Of a stretch of DNA of 64,000 bases, positions 35,055-44,614 are shown one piece after another. The notes below the pieces were generated by a model. It saw nothing but the letters and a program-made list of their open reading frames with translations. It was not told the DNA's origin and made no database searches. The position numbers and the translations under genes were made by a program. This stretch comes from Methylobacterium ajmalii. GTDB lineage: Bacteria; Pseudomonadota; Alphaproteobacteria; Rhizobiales; Beijerinckiaceae. Where the stretch lies: NCBI RefSeq assembly GCF_016613415.1, contig NZ_JACWCT010000027.1, positions 18,754-82,753 of the forward strand, read 5' to 3'. The first letter of the stretch is position 1; the number at the start of each line of letters is the position of its first letter.

Positions 35055-36428
35055 TCAGCGCCGGATTCGCAATCCGCTGGCGAGCGCGCCGGTGAGCGCG
35101 AGCGCGCTCGACAGCCACAGCACCGTCGCGGTGCCGCCGGCATGCAGGTGCCCGAAGATCACCGCGACGACCGCGGCGCCGAGGGACTGGCCGAGCAGCC
35201 GGGCGGTCGATTGCATCCCGCTCGCGCCGCCGCTGCGTTCGCGCGGTGCGCTGGTGATGATCACCTTGTTGTTGGGCGACTGAAACAGCCCGAAGCCCAG
35301 GCCGCACAGCGTCAGCCGCCAGGCGATCGCGAGCGGCGAGGCGTCGGCCGGCAGGGCGGCCATCAGGGCGAGCCCCGCCGAGAGGGCGACGAGTCCGATG
35401 GCGCCGAGAAGGCCCGGCGGGTAGCGGTCGGCGAGCCGGCCGGCGAAGGGGGCGATCACCGCGATGGCGATCGGCCAGGGCGTCATCAGCAGACCGGTCT
35501 GGGTGCTCGAGAGATGGAGCACGTCCTGGAAGTAGAAGGGCAGGGCGACATAGGCCATCATCTGGGCCGAGAACGAGCAGACCGAGCTCACCATCGACAG
35601 CGCGAAGACCGGGATGCGCAGGAGGTCGATCGGCAGGAGCGGGGCCGGCAGGCGGGCCTGCATCCACACGAAGGCGATCCCGACGAGGCCGGCCGCCGCG
35701 AGCAGGCCGAGCGCCGTGCCGCCCCGTCCCGCCTCGCCGAGCCCGTCGACGCCGGTGATCAGCAGGCAGAAGAACAGCGCGTTGAGGAGTGCGCTCAAGG
35801 CATCGAACCGGGCGCCGCTGCGGGGCGTGACCGGCAGCATCCGGGTGGCGAGCGTCAGGGCCGCGAGGCCGAGCGGCACGTTGACGAGGAAGAGCCAGGG
35901 CCAGCTCGTCAGCGACAGTACGGCCGCCGCCACGCTCGGGCCCGCCGCCGAGGCGATCGCCACGATGAGCGCCATGGTGCCGACGCCGCGCCCGATCATC
36001 CGGTGAGGGTAGACGAAGCGCACGAGCGCGATGTTGACGCTCATGATGCCGGCCGCGCCCAGCCCCTGGACGATGCGGGCGGCGACGAGCACCGGCAGCG
36101 AGCCGGCGAGCGCGCAGGCGAGCGAGGCCGCGGTGAACAGCGCGAGGCCGGTGCAGTAGACGCGCTTGTAGCCGAGGATGTCGCCGAGCGAGGCCAGCGG
36201 CAGCAGGGCGGCGGTGACCGCGAGCTGGTAGCCGTTGGTGATGAAGATCGCGGCGCCCGGCGAGACCTGCAGGTCCTTGGCCATCACCGGCAGGGCGACG
36301 TTGACGATGGCGCCGTCGAGCACCGCCATCGACATGGCGATGCCGATCGCCAGCATCGCCCACAGCCTCGCCCGGGTCGGCAGGCCGTCGGCCACCTCCG
36401 CCGTCATCGGCCCCGCCGCGCCCGTCAT
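35055..36428 (-). CDS. MFS drug-resistance-type transporter (DHA2-like), paralogue
   Basis: A 457-residue transporter whose motifs mirror those of the protein at 31776: VLDGAIVNVALPVMAKDL, YQLAVTAALLPLASLGD, RIVQGLGAAGIMSVNIALVRF, GRLADRYPPGLLGAIGL and QSTARLLGQSLGAAVVA. Similarity over the whole length points to an old duplication or a shared subfamily. GGAGG lies eight bases before the ATG at 36428. It is probably an efflux pump of the inner membrane. Confidence 0.9.
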   Translation of the reverse strand: MTGAAGPMTAEVADGLPTRARLWAMLAIGIAMSMAVLDGAIVNVALPVMAKDLQVSPGAAIFITNGYQLAVTAALLPLASLGDILGYKRVYCTGLALFTAASLACALAGSLPVLVAARIVQGLGAAGIMSVNIALVRFVYPHRMIGRGVGTMALIVAIASAAGPSVAAAVLSLTSWPWLFLVNVPLGLAALTLATRMLPVTPRSGARFDALSALLNALFFCLLITGVDGLGEAGRGGTALGLLAAAGLVGIAFVWMQARLPAPLLPIDLLRIPVFALSMVSSVCSFSAQMMAYVALPFYFQDVLHLSSTQTGLLMTPWPIAIAVIAPFAGRLADRYPPGLLGAIGLVALSAGLALMAALPADASPLAIAWRLTLCGLGFGLFQSPNNKVIITSAPRERSGGASGMQSTARLLGQSLGAAVVAVIFGHLHAGGTATVLWLSSALALTGALASGLRIRR

Positions 36429-36664
36429 CCGTGCCGCCTCCCTGGCGGGAGCCTCCGAGCCCCCGCCGCACCGCGCGTAGGCCTAACGCAAAGCCGGTGC
36501 CGCCGCACCACGTTCGGCCTCATCCCCGCCCTGCACGGTGGGCGGAGATGCTGCACATCGGGTGCCGGCAAACCCGTTGACACGCCGGCCCACGGGTGTA
36601 GGGAGCCCGCGTGGCGACGGGCGCGTCGTCGCCCCGCCACGCCCATCCAGGAACCATCAACCCC

Positions 36665-36733
36665 ATGCCGAGCGACAGTCACAGTCGATCGACCGCGCCG
36701 TTCGTGCCGGCCGCTTCTCGCAGGGACGCCTGA
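36665..36733 (+). CDS. Possible 22-aa leader peptide
   Basis: A 22-codon frame (MPSDSHSRSTAPFVPAASRR, then Asp-Ala, stop) with AGGA ten bases upstream. It ends 57 bases before the next start codon. Between them lies the hairpin at 36743-36783. The arrangement of short peptide, hairpin and gene recalls leader-peptide control. Whether it is translated is unknown. Confidence 0.35.
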   Translation: MPSDSHSRSTAPFVPAASRRDA

Positions 36734-36742
36734 TCGGGCGCT

Positions 36743-36783
36743 CTCTCGTGGGCGCCGGCCGCGCGGACGGCCGCCCCCGAGAG
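36743..36783 (+). promoter_or_regulatory. RNA hairpin covering the ribosome site of the next gene
   Basis: CTCTCG (36743-36748) pairs with CGAGAG (36778-36783), and the interior (GGG, then CGGCCG with its complement) continues the stem around a six-base loop with small bulges. The right arm contains GAGAG of the GAGAGG ribosome site (36779-36784) of the gene at 36791. Folding would hide that site. Confidence 0.5.
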
Positions 36784-36790
36784 GTGCATC

Positions 36791-36991
36791 ATGACCACCA
36801 CCATCCTGCCCTTCGCGCCGAAGGGCGCGCTTCCCATGCGCCTGCCCGCGGCTCCCGCCGTGCCGGCGAATGCCGTCCTGCGCGCCACCTGGTCCCTCGA
36901 TCCCGAGACCGGCCGTCCGGTCTGCCGCTGGACCACGGACGACGAGGGGGGCCCGGCCCGCTGCCCCGTGGCGGATCGCCGGGCGGCGTGA
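36791..36991 (+). CDS. Small hypothetical protein (66 aa)
   Basis: A 66-residue protein beginning MTTTILPFAPKGALPMR and carrying a compact TWSLDPETGRPVCRWTTDDE segment. The composition is normal and the ribosome site good (GAGAGG, six-base spacer). No domain is recognised and there is no signal peptide or helix. Its translation may be controlled by the hairpin that covers the ribosome site. Confidence 0.55.
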   Translation: MTTTILPFAPKGALPMRLPAAPAVPANAVLRATWSLDPETGRPVCRWTTDDEGGPARCPVADRRAA

Positions 36992-37083
36992 GCTGCCTCG
37001 CAGGACCCGCGTCTCAAATCCCTCTCGCCTCTGCAGGGGACGGGGGCTCGAACGGCTGCCGCAGGAAGCTCCACGAACGATGA

Positions 37084-37107
37084 CGGGCGCGGCTCGCGCC
37101 GCGCCCG
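37084..37107 (-). terminator. Hairpin after the autotransporter gene
   Basis: CGGGCGCGGC and GCCGCGCCCG form a perfect 10-bp stem with a four-base loop, 22 bp past the autotransporter stop codon. No clear T-tract follows on the minus strand. Position and stability favour a 3'-end function. Confidence 0.55.
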
Positions 37108-37128
37108 CCACCGGGTCCGTCCTCGGGC

Positions 37129-40100
37129 TCAGAACCGGTAGGTGAAGCTGCCCTTCACCGCGTGATCCTCCGCCCGCGATCCGACCTGGCCGGTGTACGA
37201 CACGCCGAGCGTCGCCGCCGCCGACACCCGCAGGTCCACCCCCGCCGAGGCCACCAGCGCGTCCCGGGTGATCGGGATCCCCGCCGTCACGAAGCTCGGG
37301 CCGGTCCCGAAGGCCAGCAAAGCCGTCGGGATCACGTCCCCGAAGGCGCGCCGGTAGCCCACCAGACCGTGCAGCGACACCGGGGCGCCGAGGCCCGGAT
37401 CCACCTCGGTCTGCCCGCGCACGCCCGCCGTCAGGGTCGGGATCTCGGACAGGCGCGAGGCGCCGCTCAGCGCCGCGACGCCGCCGGTCTCGGCGAACCG
37501 GTCGCGGTCGATGCCGACATAGGCCCCGCCCACGAACGGCTCGATATATGAGAGCGGCGCGGACCGGCCGGGCAGGCCGGCGCCGAGCGCGATCCGGTAG
37601 CCGATCTCGCCGAAACCCTGCACCGTCGAGCCGCCGTAGCGGGCGCTCTCGGTCTCGGAGATGCCCGGGACGATGACCGAGCGGCGCAGGCGCAGGCCGT
37701 TGTCGGCGTAGACCGCGCCGAGCCGCAGGGCGAAGGGACCGGCCTCGGACCCGCCGTAGACGCCGCCGAACCCGCTCTCGATCGATCCGCTCGCCGTCTG
37801 GCCGGGCGCATCGAGGTTGGTGCGGGTGTAGCCGCCGGCCACGCCGAGCCGGATGCCGCTCTCGAGCCGGACATCGGCGCCGAGCACGAAGCCGGCGGTG
37901 TCGCGGTTGAGGGTGACGGCATTCCCGTCGGTCCGGGCCTGGCCGAAGCTGCCGAAGCCCTGGCCCCACAGGCCGAACACCCGGGGATCGAGGACGCGCA
38001 CCGGCACCGGGGCGGCGCGCCCGGGCAGGTCGGCGGTGTAGGTGGCCGGCAGGCTGCCGTAGTCGCGGGTGGCCGCGCCCGACCAGCGCAGCCGGTCGAG
38101 GATGGCTTCGCGCACGAAGAACGCGGTCTCGTAGGCGGCCGAGACGGAGCTGGCGTGGATGTCGCCGGTGAGCGCCTGGAAGGCGGCGACGGCCTCCGGG
38201 GTGGTGAGCCCGACCGTGCGGTCGTAGAGGCCCGCGCCCGCGCCGGCCCCCTGGATGGCGGTGGCGACGGCGGCCTGGTCGCGGGATTGGGCGATGGTGG
38301 CGAAGGCGACGTCGTTGCGGGTCAGCGTCAGGTCGACTTGCGCCGGCTGGTAGCGCAGCGTCGGGGTGAGGAAGGCGAGGTTGGAGGAGACGCCCGCGAA
38401 GGTGCCGGAGACGCCGCCCGCGGCCGACAGGATGGTGTAGCCGGTGCGGGGGGCGTAGGTGCCGTTTTGCGCCAGCACCCGGACGGTGCCGCCCTGGATG
38501 GTGGCGGTGCCGGTGGCGGCGAGGCGGTCGGACTGGCCGCCCGCGTCGGTCTCGACCTGGAAGGTCGAGCCGGCGGCGAAGCTGGCGTTGCCGGCGACCG
38601 TGAGGGTGCCGAGGGAGTTGCCGGGGGCGATCGTGGCGCCGGATTGCGCCGCCACCCCGCCGACCGTGCCGGTGCCGCCGAGCAGGCCGCCCGCGCCGAC
38701 CGTGACGGTCGAGCCGGCGAGCGAGCCGTTCACCGCCAGGGCGCCACCGAGAACCGCGGTCGCGCCGGTGAAGCCGCTCTGGCCGGTCAGGGTCAGGGTG
38801 CCGGCATTGATCTTGGCGAGCGTCCCGGTGCCCGAGACGGCGTTCGCCATCGTGGCGTCGCCGGCCTGGTCGAGAACCAGGCTGGCATCGTTGCGGATCG
38901 CACCCGAGCCGAAGGCCCCGGCGTGGCCCACCAGCGTGCCGCCCGCGACGGTGGTGCCACCCGCATACGAGTTGGTGCCGGTCAGCACCAGGGTGCCGCT
39001 GCCGGCCTTGGTGAGCGAGCCCTGGCCGGAGATGTCGTTGCGCCAGGTGTCGAAGGCCGGGGTGCCGCCCTGGGCGGTGTCCATCGTCACGGTGACGGCG
39101 CGGGTGAAGGCGCCGTAGCCGTCGAAGGCGGCGTAGAGGTTCAGCCGGCCCCAGCCGTCATAGGTGTTGCCGCTCAGGAGCGGAGTGCCGGAGGGCAGGC
39201 CGGTGCTCGCCAGCACCTCCGTGCGCTGGGCGTCGGTGAGGTAGGGGAAGCGGGTGAGCAGCAGCACCTGCGCCTGAAGCGGCACGTCGGCGGTCGTCAT
39301 CGGCACGACCGGGCCGGTGGGCTGGAAGCCGTAGGTCAGCCGGGCCGTGTAGTCCGCCTTGTTCTGCGCCGCATTGCCGAAGGCGTCCTGGCTGCCGGAG
39401 GCGGCGTTGAGACAGGCGGCGACGCTCGACGCGCCGCAGGCCGAAGCGAGGTAGGACTGCGTCTGGCGGTAGGCCTGGTAGACGCCGTAGGCGGTCGTGT
39501 TCGCCGGGTTGGTCCAGTCGACCCGGTTGCCGCTCGCGTCGTAGAGCGCGCCGTAGATGTTGGTGGCGACGATCGCCGTCGATTCCATCCGGCCGCCGAT
39601 CACGTCGGCGGGCGAGTGCATGCCGGCGAGGATGCGGTTGTAGCCGAGCTCCGAGGCCCGGGTCAGGAGCTGCTGGGCCCGTTCCGGCACCAGGAAGGCG
39701 GTGGCCAGCGCCTGCATCGAGCCGGAATTGGTGTGCCCGCTCGGATAGGCCCCGTCGGCATAGGGGTTGGTGCTGTTGATGATCGGCTGCAGGAGCGTCG
39801 GGACGTTCACGTCGGTCGAGACGCGGTAGGGCCGCGGCGAGGTGCCGATGCCCGGCACGTAGTCGCCGACCCCGAAGGTCGCCGCGGTGAAGACGGAACC
39901 CGAGAAGGTGCCGACATTCGGCACGGTCAGCGGCCGGCCGCCATTGGCGTCGATCAATCCTTGCGTCACGGTGAAGCCCCGCACCCACCGATCCGCCGTG
40001 CCGTAGACCGCCGGGACGGAAAAATTCGCCAGGTAGGTCGGCACCACCAGGGCCGCGGTATCGCGGGTCGAGAGGCCGGCCTTGTTCGTCGTCGCGCTGT

Positions 40101-40716
40101 AGTTGCCGAAGCGGGGATCGAGCGGGTCGATGGCCGGATTGGCGCCCTGGTAGCGGGCGAAGATGCGCTTGGCCGGCTCGGTCGAGCCGCTGGCGCGGGC
40201 GACATCGTCGATGAAGGCGACGGCCGCCGCGAGCGGCGTCGCCGTCCCGTTGCCGAAGGTCCGCGACCCGGCATTGGCATCGTTGCCGGTGCGGATGTTG
40301 GCGGCGTAGTCGGCGAGCGTCGTGGCGACGTAGGTGGTCGGCGTCAGGCTCGTCGGCGTGGTGCCGGAAAACGAGGCGCCGGCGCCGGTGAGATAGGCCG
40401 ATGTCAGCGGCCCGAGGCCGTTGAGGATGCTGTAGGCCTGGCCGGTGCGGTCGTCGTGGATCGCCGCCAGGGTCTGCGCGTCGGTGCGCGACCGCGTCAT
40501 CGCGACGACGGTCTGGTAGTTCTGGGTCAGCACCGCCGGGTTGCCGGTCACGAGCCCGGTATACGAGTCGAGCACGCGGTTCATCACCGTGCCCGGATTG
40601 ACCGAGGTGCTGTTGGCAAAGCCCACCGGCGGCGAGGTCGGAACCCCTTGTGCCCATGCGTCGATCGGAAACAGGCATGTCGCCGCCAGAAGTGCGGCGT
40701 TGAGCGTCGGACGCAT
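37129..40716 (-). CDS. Autotransporter with acid-phosphatase (PAP2-type) passenger
   Basis: A 1195-residue type V secreted protein. The signal peptide spans about 1-23 (DAWAQG). The passenger's first ~480 residues carry PAP2/class A phosphatase motifs: YPSGH (Pro325-His328) and GMHSPADVIGGR with His367. Residues about 560-790 contain autotransporter-associated beta-strand repeats (KAGSGTLVLTGTNSYAGGTT; GTLTLTGQSGFTGAT). The last ~280 residues form the outer-membrane barrel, ending in the classical aromatic terminus YRF. It should display or release a phosphatase (or vanadate-haloperoxidase-fold enzyme) at the cell surface. No Pho-box was recognised upstream. Confidence 0.92.
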   Translation of the reverse strand: MRPTLNAALLAATCLFPIDAWAQGVPTSPPVGFANSTSVNPGTVMNRVLDSYTGLVTGNPAVLTQNYQTVVAMTRSRTDAQTLAAIHDDRTGQAYSILNGLGPLTSAYLTGAGASFSGTTPTSLTPTTYVATTLADYAANIRTGNDANAGSRTFGNGTATPLAAAVAFIDDVARASGSTEPAKRIFARYQGANPAIDPLDPRFGNYSATTNKAGLSTRDTAALVVPTYLANFSVPAVYGTADRWVRGFTVTQGLIDANGGRPLTVPNVGTFSGSVFTAATFGVGDYVPGIGTSPRPYRVSTDVNVPTLLQPIINSTNPYADGAYPSGHTNSGSMQALATAFLVPERAQQLLTRASELGYNRILAGMHSPADVIGGRMESTAIVATNIYGALYDASGNRVDWTNPANTTAYGVYQAYRQTQSYLASACGASSVAACLNAASGSQDAFGNAAQNKADYTARLTYGFQPTGPVVPMTTADVPLQAQVLLLTRFPYLTDAQRTEVLASTGLPSGTPLLSGNTYDGWGRLNLYAAFDGYGAFTRAVTVTMDTAQGGTPAFDTWRNDISGQGSLTKAGSGTLVLTGTNSYAGGTTVAGGTLVGHAGAFGSGAIRNDASLVLDQAGDATMANAVSGTGTLAKINAGTLTLTGQSGFTGATAVLGGALAVNGSLAGSTVTVGAGGLLGGTGTVGGVAAQSGATIAPGNSLGTLTVAGNASFAAGSTFQVETDAGGQSDRLAATGTATIQGGTVRVLAQNGTYAPRTGYTILSAAGGVSGTFAGVSSNLAFLTPTLRYQPAQVDLTLTRNDVAFATIAQSRDQAAVATAIQGAGAGAGLYDRTVGLTTPEAVAAFQALTGDIHASSVSAAYETAFFVREAILDRLRWSGAATRDYGSLPATYTADLPGRAAPVPVRVLDPRVFGLWGQGFGSFGQARTDGNAVTLNRDTAGFVLGADVRLESGIRLGVAGGYTRTNLDAPGQTASGSIESGFGGVYGGSEAGPFALRLGAVYADNGLRLRRSVIVPGISETESARYGGSTVQGFGEIGYRIALGAGLPGRSAPLSYIEPFVGGAYVGIDRDRFAETGGVAALSGASRLSEIPTLTAGVRGQTEVDPGLGAPVSLHGLVGYRRAFGDVIPTALLAFGTGPSFVTAGIPITRDALVASAGVDLRVSAAATLGVSYTGQVGSRAEDHAVKGSFTYRF

Positions 40717-41343
40717 GGACCCCTCGAGAGATTTTTCTCTATCGCGGGCCGGCGCCTAGCGTGGCCATATGAAGTCCCGATGACGATGTGCCGACGGAAA
40801 TATCAGGAAACATCAAGTTTGACATCGAGGATCAGCGATCCGTTTCGTCGGCAGCGTTGCGCCGATGCTTTGGATGGGCTTTTCGAAGATTTTACGACAT
40901 GACTTTACGTCATTAGGGCATGTGAAGCGGCTCGCTTTGCCTGTTGCCAGCCGTCGGACGTCGCTGTCCGGGCAGTCCGGACCTCCGGCGCCGTGGGGAG
41001 CGGCGTCTGGTGGGGCCGAATTGAAAATCTCGTCTCACGCTCGCATTCATTCTGAGATGCTGACCGATCCCAGATCGACCGATCTCAAAGGATTTTAAAA
41101 AAACTATCGGAAAATACCCGAATGTATTGTTCGCGGTCATGTGATAATTGATGGGAAAAACTAACGGATCAGGTCGTCGATCGGTATAAAATATCTTCGT
41201 GATCACCAGTAATTATGTCGAGAAAACCCTCGAAAGGTCCGGAGGCGTCGGCGATGCACGCAGCCCGCTCCCGGCCGAAGCGCGCGGGACGGCTTCCCTG
41301 GGGATGCCGCCCGATCGCCGGAAAACTCTTCTGCGGTCTCGCC
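40717..41343. other. AT-richer intergenic region
   Basis: This ~630 bp has no supportable gene. It is noticeably less GC-rich than its surroundings, especially 41080-41220. The half near the autotransporter should contain its promoter, and 40891-40913 holds a short direct/inverted repeat. I cannot identify specific sigma sites. Confidence 0.6.
40891..40913. repeat. Short repeat upstream of the autotransporter gene
   Basis: TTTACGACAT (40891-40900) is repeated as TTTACGTCAT (40904-40913), 13 bp apart. ATGAC-TTTAC-GTCAT (40899-40913) also forms an inverted repeat. It lies 175-197 bp before the autotransporter start, where a regulator could bind. Confidence 0.35.
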
Positions 41344-43020
41344 TCACGCCGCCCTGACCGAGGCGAGGAAGCGCGCGACCTCGCCGCCGAGATGCTCCGA
41401 CTGGTGCGACAGGGCGGAGGAGGCCGAGAGCACCTGGCTCGCCGAGAGGCCGGACTGCTCGGCGGCACCGGCCACCGCCGCGACGTTGCCGGTGACCGAT
41501 TCGGTGCCGAGCGCCGCCTGGGCGATGTTGCGCACGATCTCGCGGGTCGCCGCGCCCTGCTCCTCGACCGCCGCGGCGATCGCGGTGGCGACGCCTGCGA
41601 TCTCCTCGATCCGCGTGGTGATCCCGCCGATCGCCCCGGCCGCCAGACCGGTGGAGGCCTGGATCGCGGCGATCTGCGAGGTGATCTCCTCGGTGGCGCG
41701 TGCCGTCTGGCCGGCCAGTTCCTTCACTTCCGCCGCCACAACCGCGAAACCGCGGCCGGCCGCACCCGCGCGCGCCGCCTCGATGGTGGCGTTGAGCGCC
41801 AGGAGGTTGGTCTGGGCGGCGATCGACGAGATGAGCCCGACCACGTCGCCGATGCGATGGGTCGCCTCGGTCAGGGTGCGGACCTGGTCGGCGGTCCGGC
41901 CGGCTTCCGCCACCGCGGCCTGGGCGAGCTGGGCCGAGCCGTCGACCTGGCGGCCGATCTCGCCCACCGAGGCACCGAGTTCCTCGGCTGCCGCCGCCAC
42001 CGTGCCGACGTTGGAGGAGGCTTCCTCGGCCGCCGCCGCCACGCTGGTCGATTGCGCGGCGGTCTCCCGCGCCGCCGCGGTCATCGCCTCCGCAGTCGCC
42101 TGCAACTCGGTCGCGGAGGCCGAGACCTGGCCGACGATGCCGCCGACCGCCGTCTCGAAGGCGTCCGCCATCTGGCGCATCGCGGCGCGGCGCTGCTCCT
42201 CGGCCGAGGCCCTGGCGAGCGCGGTCTCCTCCTCCAGGGCGCGAGCCCGCTGCATGCTCTCCTTGAACACCTGCACGGCGCCCGCCATCGCGCCGATCTC
42301 GTCGCTCCGGCCGACCGCCGGCACCGGCTCGTCGAGCCGGCCGCGCGCCAGCGCCGCCATGCTGCCCGACAGCGCCGTGAGCGGCCGGGCGATGCCGCGC
42401 CCGATCAGCGTCGCGACGACGCCGACGACGAGCGCCACGAGGCCGGCCCCGGCGAAGAGGTTGCGCAGCCAGGCATGGACCTGGGACGCGGTATCGTCGG
42501 CGAAGACGCCGGTGCCGACCACCCAGCCCCAGGGCGCGAACAGGCGCGCGTAGGACAGCTTCTCGACCGGCACGTCGGAGCCGGGCCGGAACCAGGTGTA
42601 GGTCTCGAAGGCGGCGCCGTCCGCCTCGACCTTGCGCATCATCTCGGCGAAGAACCGGCGGCCCGACGGCTCGGTGAAGGTGCTCGCGTCCCGGCCGATC
42701 ATGCGGGCATCGGCATGCGCGATCATCCGCGACTGCCGGTCGTTGACCCAGAAGAACTCCTTGCCGCCGTAGCGCAGGCCGGTGACCGCTGCCGCGGCGG
42801 CGGCCTGCGCCGCCTCCCGGGTCATCCGGCCGGCCCGCTCCTCGGCCTCGAAATGCGCGAGCAGGCTGTGGGCGGTCTCCACCAGGTCCTTCGTCTTGAG
42901 GGCGCGAGCCCCGCTCACCGCGCCGGCGAGGTCGTAGGCGGCGAGGCCCAGGATCAGGGCGAGCCCCACGAGGGCGACGCCCGTCAGGGACTGGATCCGC
43001 GCGGCGATCTTGAGCGACAT
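41344..43020 (-). CDS. Methyl-accepting chemotaxis protein with single Cache domain
   Basis: A 558-residue chemoreceptor: first transmembrane helix about residues 8-30, periplasmic single Cache_2-type domain about 35-180 ([25 protein letters not shown], ending [12 protein letters not shown]), second helix about 190-212 and HAMP about 213-265. The signalling domain follows, with the hairpin tip core [43 protein letters not shown]. There is no C-terminal CheR/CheB pentapeptide. The ATG at 43020 has GGAAG upstream. A motif TCGTAACTGTTA lies on its strand 123 bp before the start and recurs before the other chemoreceptor gene. The ligand is unknown; Cache_2 domains often bind small organic acids. 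Confidence 0.94.
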   Translation of the reverse strand: MSLKIAARIQSLTGVALVGLALILGLAAYDLAGAVSGARALKTKDLVETAHSLLAHFEAEERAGRMTREAAQAAAAAAVTGLRYGGKEFFWVNDRQSRMIAHADARMIGRDASTFTEPSGRRFFAEMMRKVEADGAAFETYTWFRPGSDVPVEKLSYARLFAPWGWVVGTGVFADDTASQVHAWLRNLFAGAGLVALVVGVVATLIGRGIARPLTALSGSMAALARGRLDEPVPAVGRSDEIGAMAGAVQVFKESMQRARALEEETALARASAEEQRRAAMRQMADAFETAVGGIVGQVSASATELQATAEAMTAAARETAAQSTSVAAAAEEASSNVGTVAAAAEELGASVGEIGRQVDGSAQLAQAAVAEAGRTADQVRTLTEATHRIGDVVGLISSIAAQTNLLALNATIEAARAGAAGRGFAVVAAEVKELAGQTARATEEITSQIAAIQASTGLAAGAIGGITTRIEEIAGVATAIAAAVEEQGAATREIVRNIAQAALGTESVTGNVAAVAGAAEQSGLSASQVLSASSALSHQSEHLGGEVARFLASVRAA

Positions 43021-43405
43021 GGCAGGCTTCCGGATGCGACGGGCCACGCCCGCTCGCCGGGTGCGGACCGGTGGGCGGGATGGGCGTGGCGTGTCGAAGG
43101 GAGGTTCCGATCGGGTCGGCTTGTCCGTTGCGTCTGACGCCTAACAGTTACGATCGTCATAACGCATGGTCAGGTGCCGCCGTGCAGCCCCCATTCACAG
43201 GTTGTATCCATCGGCCGGCGGCAGCTTTGCGTACGGGTGCTCGGGCGAGGCCGTCGTGCCCGTGCGACGACGCTCCACGGCGTGCCGACGACCCGATCTT
43301 TAGCTTGCCGCCCCGCCGCCTCCGCCATCGCCGTAAGCATTTGTTCGGGACTAAACCTGTAATCGAGGGATGCAGGAGAGCCGTGCGGCTGCCGGGAGGG
43401 ACGCG
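43021..43405. other. Divergent control region of chemoreceptor and HD-GYP genes
   Basis: This ~385 bp is without a gene. It contains the TAACAGTTACGA motif (43143-43154) and, next to 43406, the GGGAGGG ribosome site of the HD-GYP gene. Both flanking promoters must lie here. Confidence 0.6.
43143..43154 (-). promoter_or_regulatory. Motif shared by both chemoreceptor genes (copy 1)
   Basis: On the minus strand this reads TCGTAACTGTTA, identical over 12 bases to 57164-57175, which lies at a similar distance before the second chemoreceptor gene. Its core TAAC-T-GTTA is a perfect palindrome around one base, typical of a dimeric regulator site. The identity of the regulator is unknown. Confidence 0.5.
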
Positions 43406-44467
43406 ATGCCCGACGAGAGGACCTTCGTCCTCGTGACAGACAGGCCGGATCGCAGTGCCGCGATCAGCGCGGCCCTGCGGGGGATCGGCCTCTGCGACGT
43501 CGTCGGCCCCGATGAGACGTGGCGGGGCCGCCGGGCGCTCGCCGGGGTGGTCTCGGACATGACCCTGGCCCGGCCGGAAGCCGACCACTGCCTGCGTACC
43601 CTGCAGCGCCGGTTCCCCGACAAGAACCTTCCGGTGATCTGCCTCCTGCGGAAGGCGACCCAGGACGCGCTGCGCCACGCCAAGACCCTCGGGGCGACGG
43701 TGTGCATGCCGGCCTACGTGCCGCCCGAGACCATCGTGGCGGCCCTCGCCAACCAGGTCGGGATCGTCGCCGAGGGCGAGGCGCAGACGGTGAGCCAGGG
43801 CGTGGCCCGGGCCGGCGAGGCGTTGAACGGCCTTCTCGCCGAGGCGCGGGCCGGTCAGCCGCTGCGCATGGGCGCCGTCGAGGCCGGCCTCGGCCCGATC
43901 CTGACGGCGGTGCGCGAGGGCGGCCTCGCCCGCTGGCTCGACACGGTGTGGACCCACGACGACGCCACCTACCAGCATTGCCTGCTGGTTGCCGGCCATG
44001 CCGCGCAGTTCTCGCTGCATCTGGGCTTCCGCCACGAGGACCAGCTCCGCTTCGTGCGCGCCGCGCTGATCCACGACGTCGGCAAGGCCCGCATCCCTCT
44101 CGAGATCCTCAACAAGCCCGGCCGGCTCACGCCGGACGAGATGGTGGTGATGCGCACCCACGCCGCCATCGGCCACGAGATCCTGGTGGCGGGCGGCGAG
44201 CGCGACCCGATCACCCTCGCGGCCGCGCGCCATCACCACGAGATGCTGGACGGGTCGGGATATCCCGACGGCCTCGTCGGCAGCCAGATCGGCGACATCG
44301 TGCGCCTGCTCACCATCTGCGACATCTACGCCGCCCTGACCGAGCGCCGCCCCTACAAGGCGCCGATGCCGATGGCCGACGCGATGGCGATCCTGTCCGC
44401 CATGGACGGCAAGCTCGAAGCCCGCCTGGTGCAGTCCTTCGGCGAGTCGCTCAAGGCGGCGGGCTGA
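43406..44467 (+). CDS. HD-GYP domain protein, probable cyclic-di-GMP phosphodiesterase
   Basis: A 353-residue protein. Residues about 5-120 look like a degenerate receiver domain (FVLVTDRPDRS, PVICLLRKATQ). The HD-GYP domain (about 170-350) keeps the metal-binding residues: His191, HD at 223-224 with Lys227 (HDVGK), His252, the His276-278 cluster and Gly-Tyr-Pro at 285-287. It should hydrolyse cyclic-di-GMP. The ATG at 43406 was chosen because GGGAGGG lies five bases upstream; an in-frame ATG at 43370 lacks this. It is divergent from the chemoreceptor and convergent with the GGDEF-EAL gene, so turnover genes for the second messenger cluster here. Confidence 0.9.
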   Translation: MPDERTFVLVTDRPDRSAAISAALRGIGLCDVVGPDETWRGRRALAGVVSDMTLARPEADHCLRTLQRRFPDKNLPVICLLRKATQDALRHAKTLGATVCMPAYVPPETIVAALANQVGIVAEGEAQTVSQGVARAGEALNGLLAEARAGQPLRMGAVEAGLGPILTAVREGGLARWLDTVWTHDDATYQHCLLVAGHAAQFSLHLGFRHEDQLRFVRAALIHDVGKARIPLEILNKPGRLTPDEMVVMRTHAAIGHEILVAGGERDPITLAAARHHHEMLDGSGYPDGLVGSQIGDIVRLLTICDIYAALTERRPYKAPMPMADAMAILSAMDGKLEARLVQSFGESLKAAG

Positions 44468-44468
44468 G

Positions 44469-44490
44469 CCGCCTCCGCGCCGCGGAGCGG
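44469..44490. terminator. Hairpin between convergent genes
   Basis: CTCCGC-GCC-GCGGAG with outer CCG/CGG pairing forms a compact hairpin directly after the HD-GYP stop codon, between two convergent genes. It may end transcription in one or both directions. Confidence 0.4.
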
Positions 44491-44614
44491 CCGCCGAACG
44501 ACCGTCGGGTCGACGGAGACCCGGTCCGCGCGGTCGCATGCCGGCTTTTCCATCGTGGTATCCCGTCCCGAACCGCCGGTCCGCCTCCCGAACGGCCGTC
44601 CTGCGGGGCCCCGC

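Noticed and set aside
36578..36599. A TTGACA box as a housekeeping promoter for the 36665/36791 locus
   Set aside because: The -35 is perfect, but no acceptable -10 hexamer lies 16-18 bases downstream, so I do not list it as a promoter.
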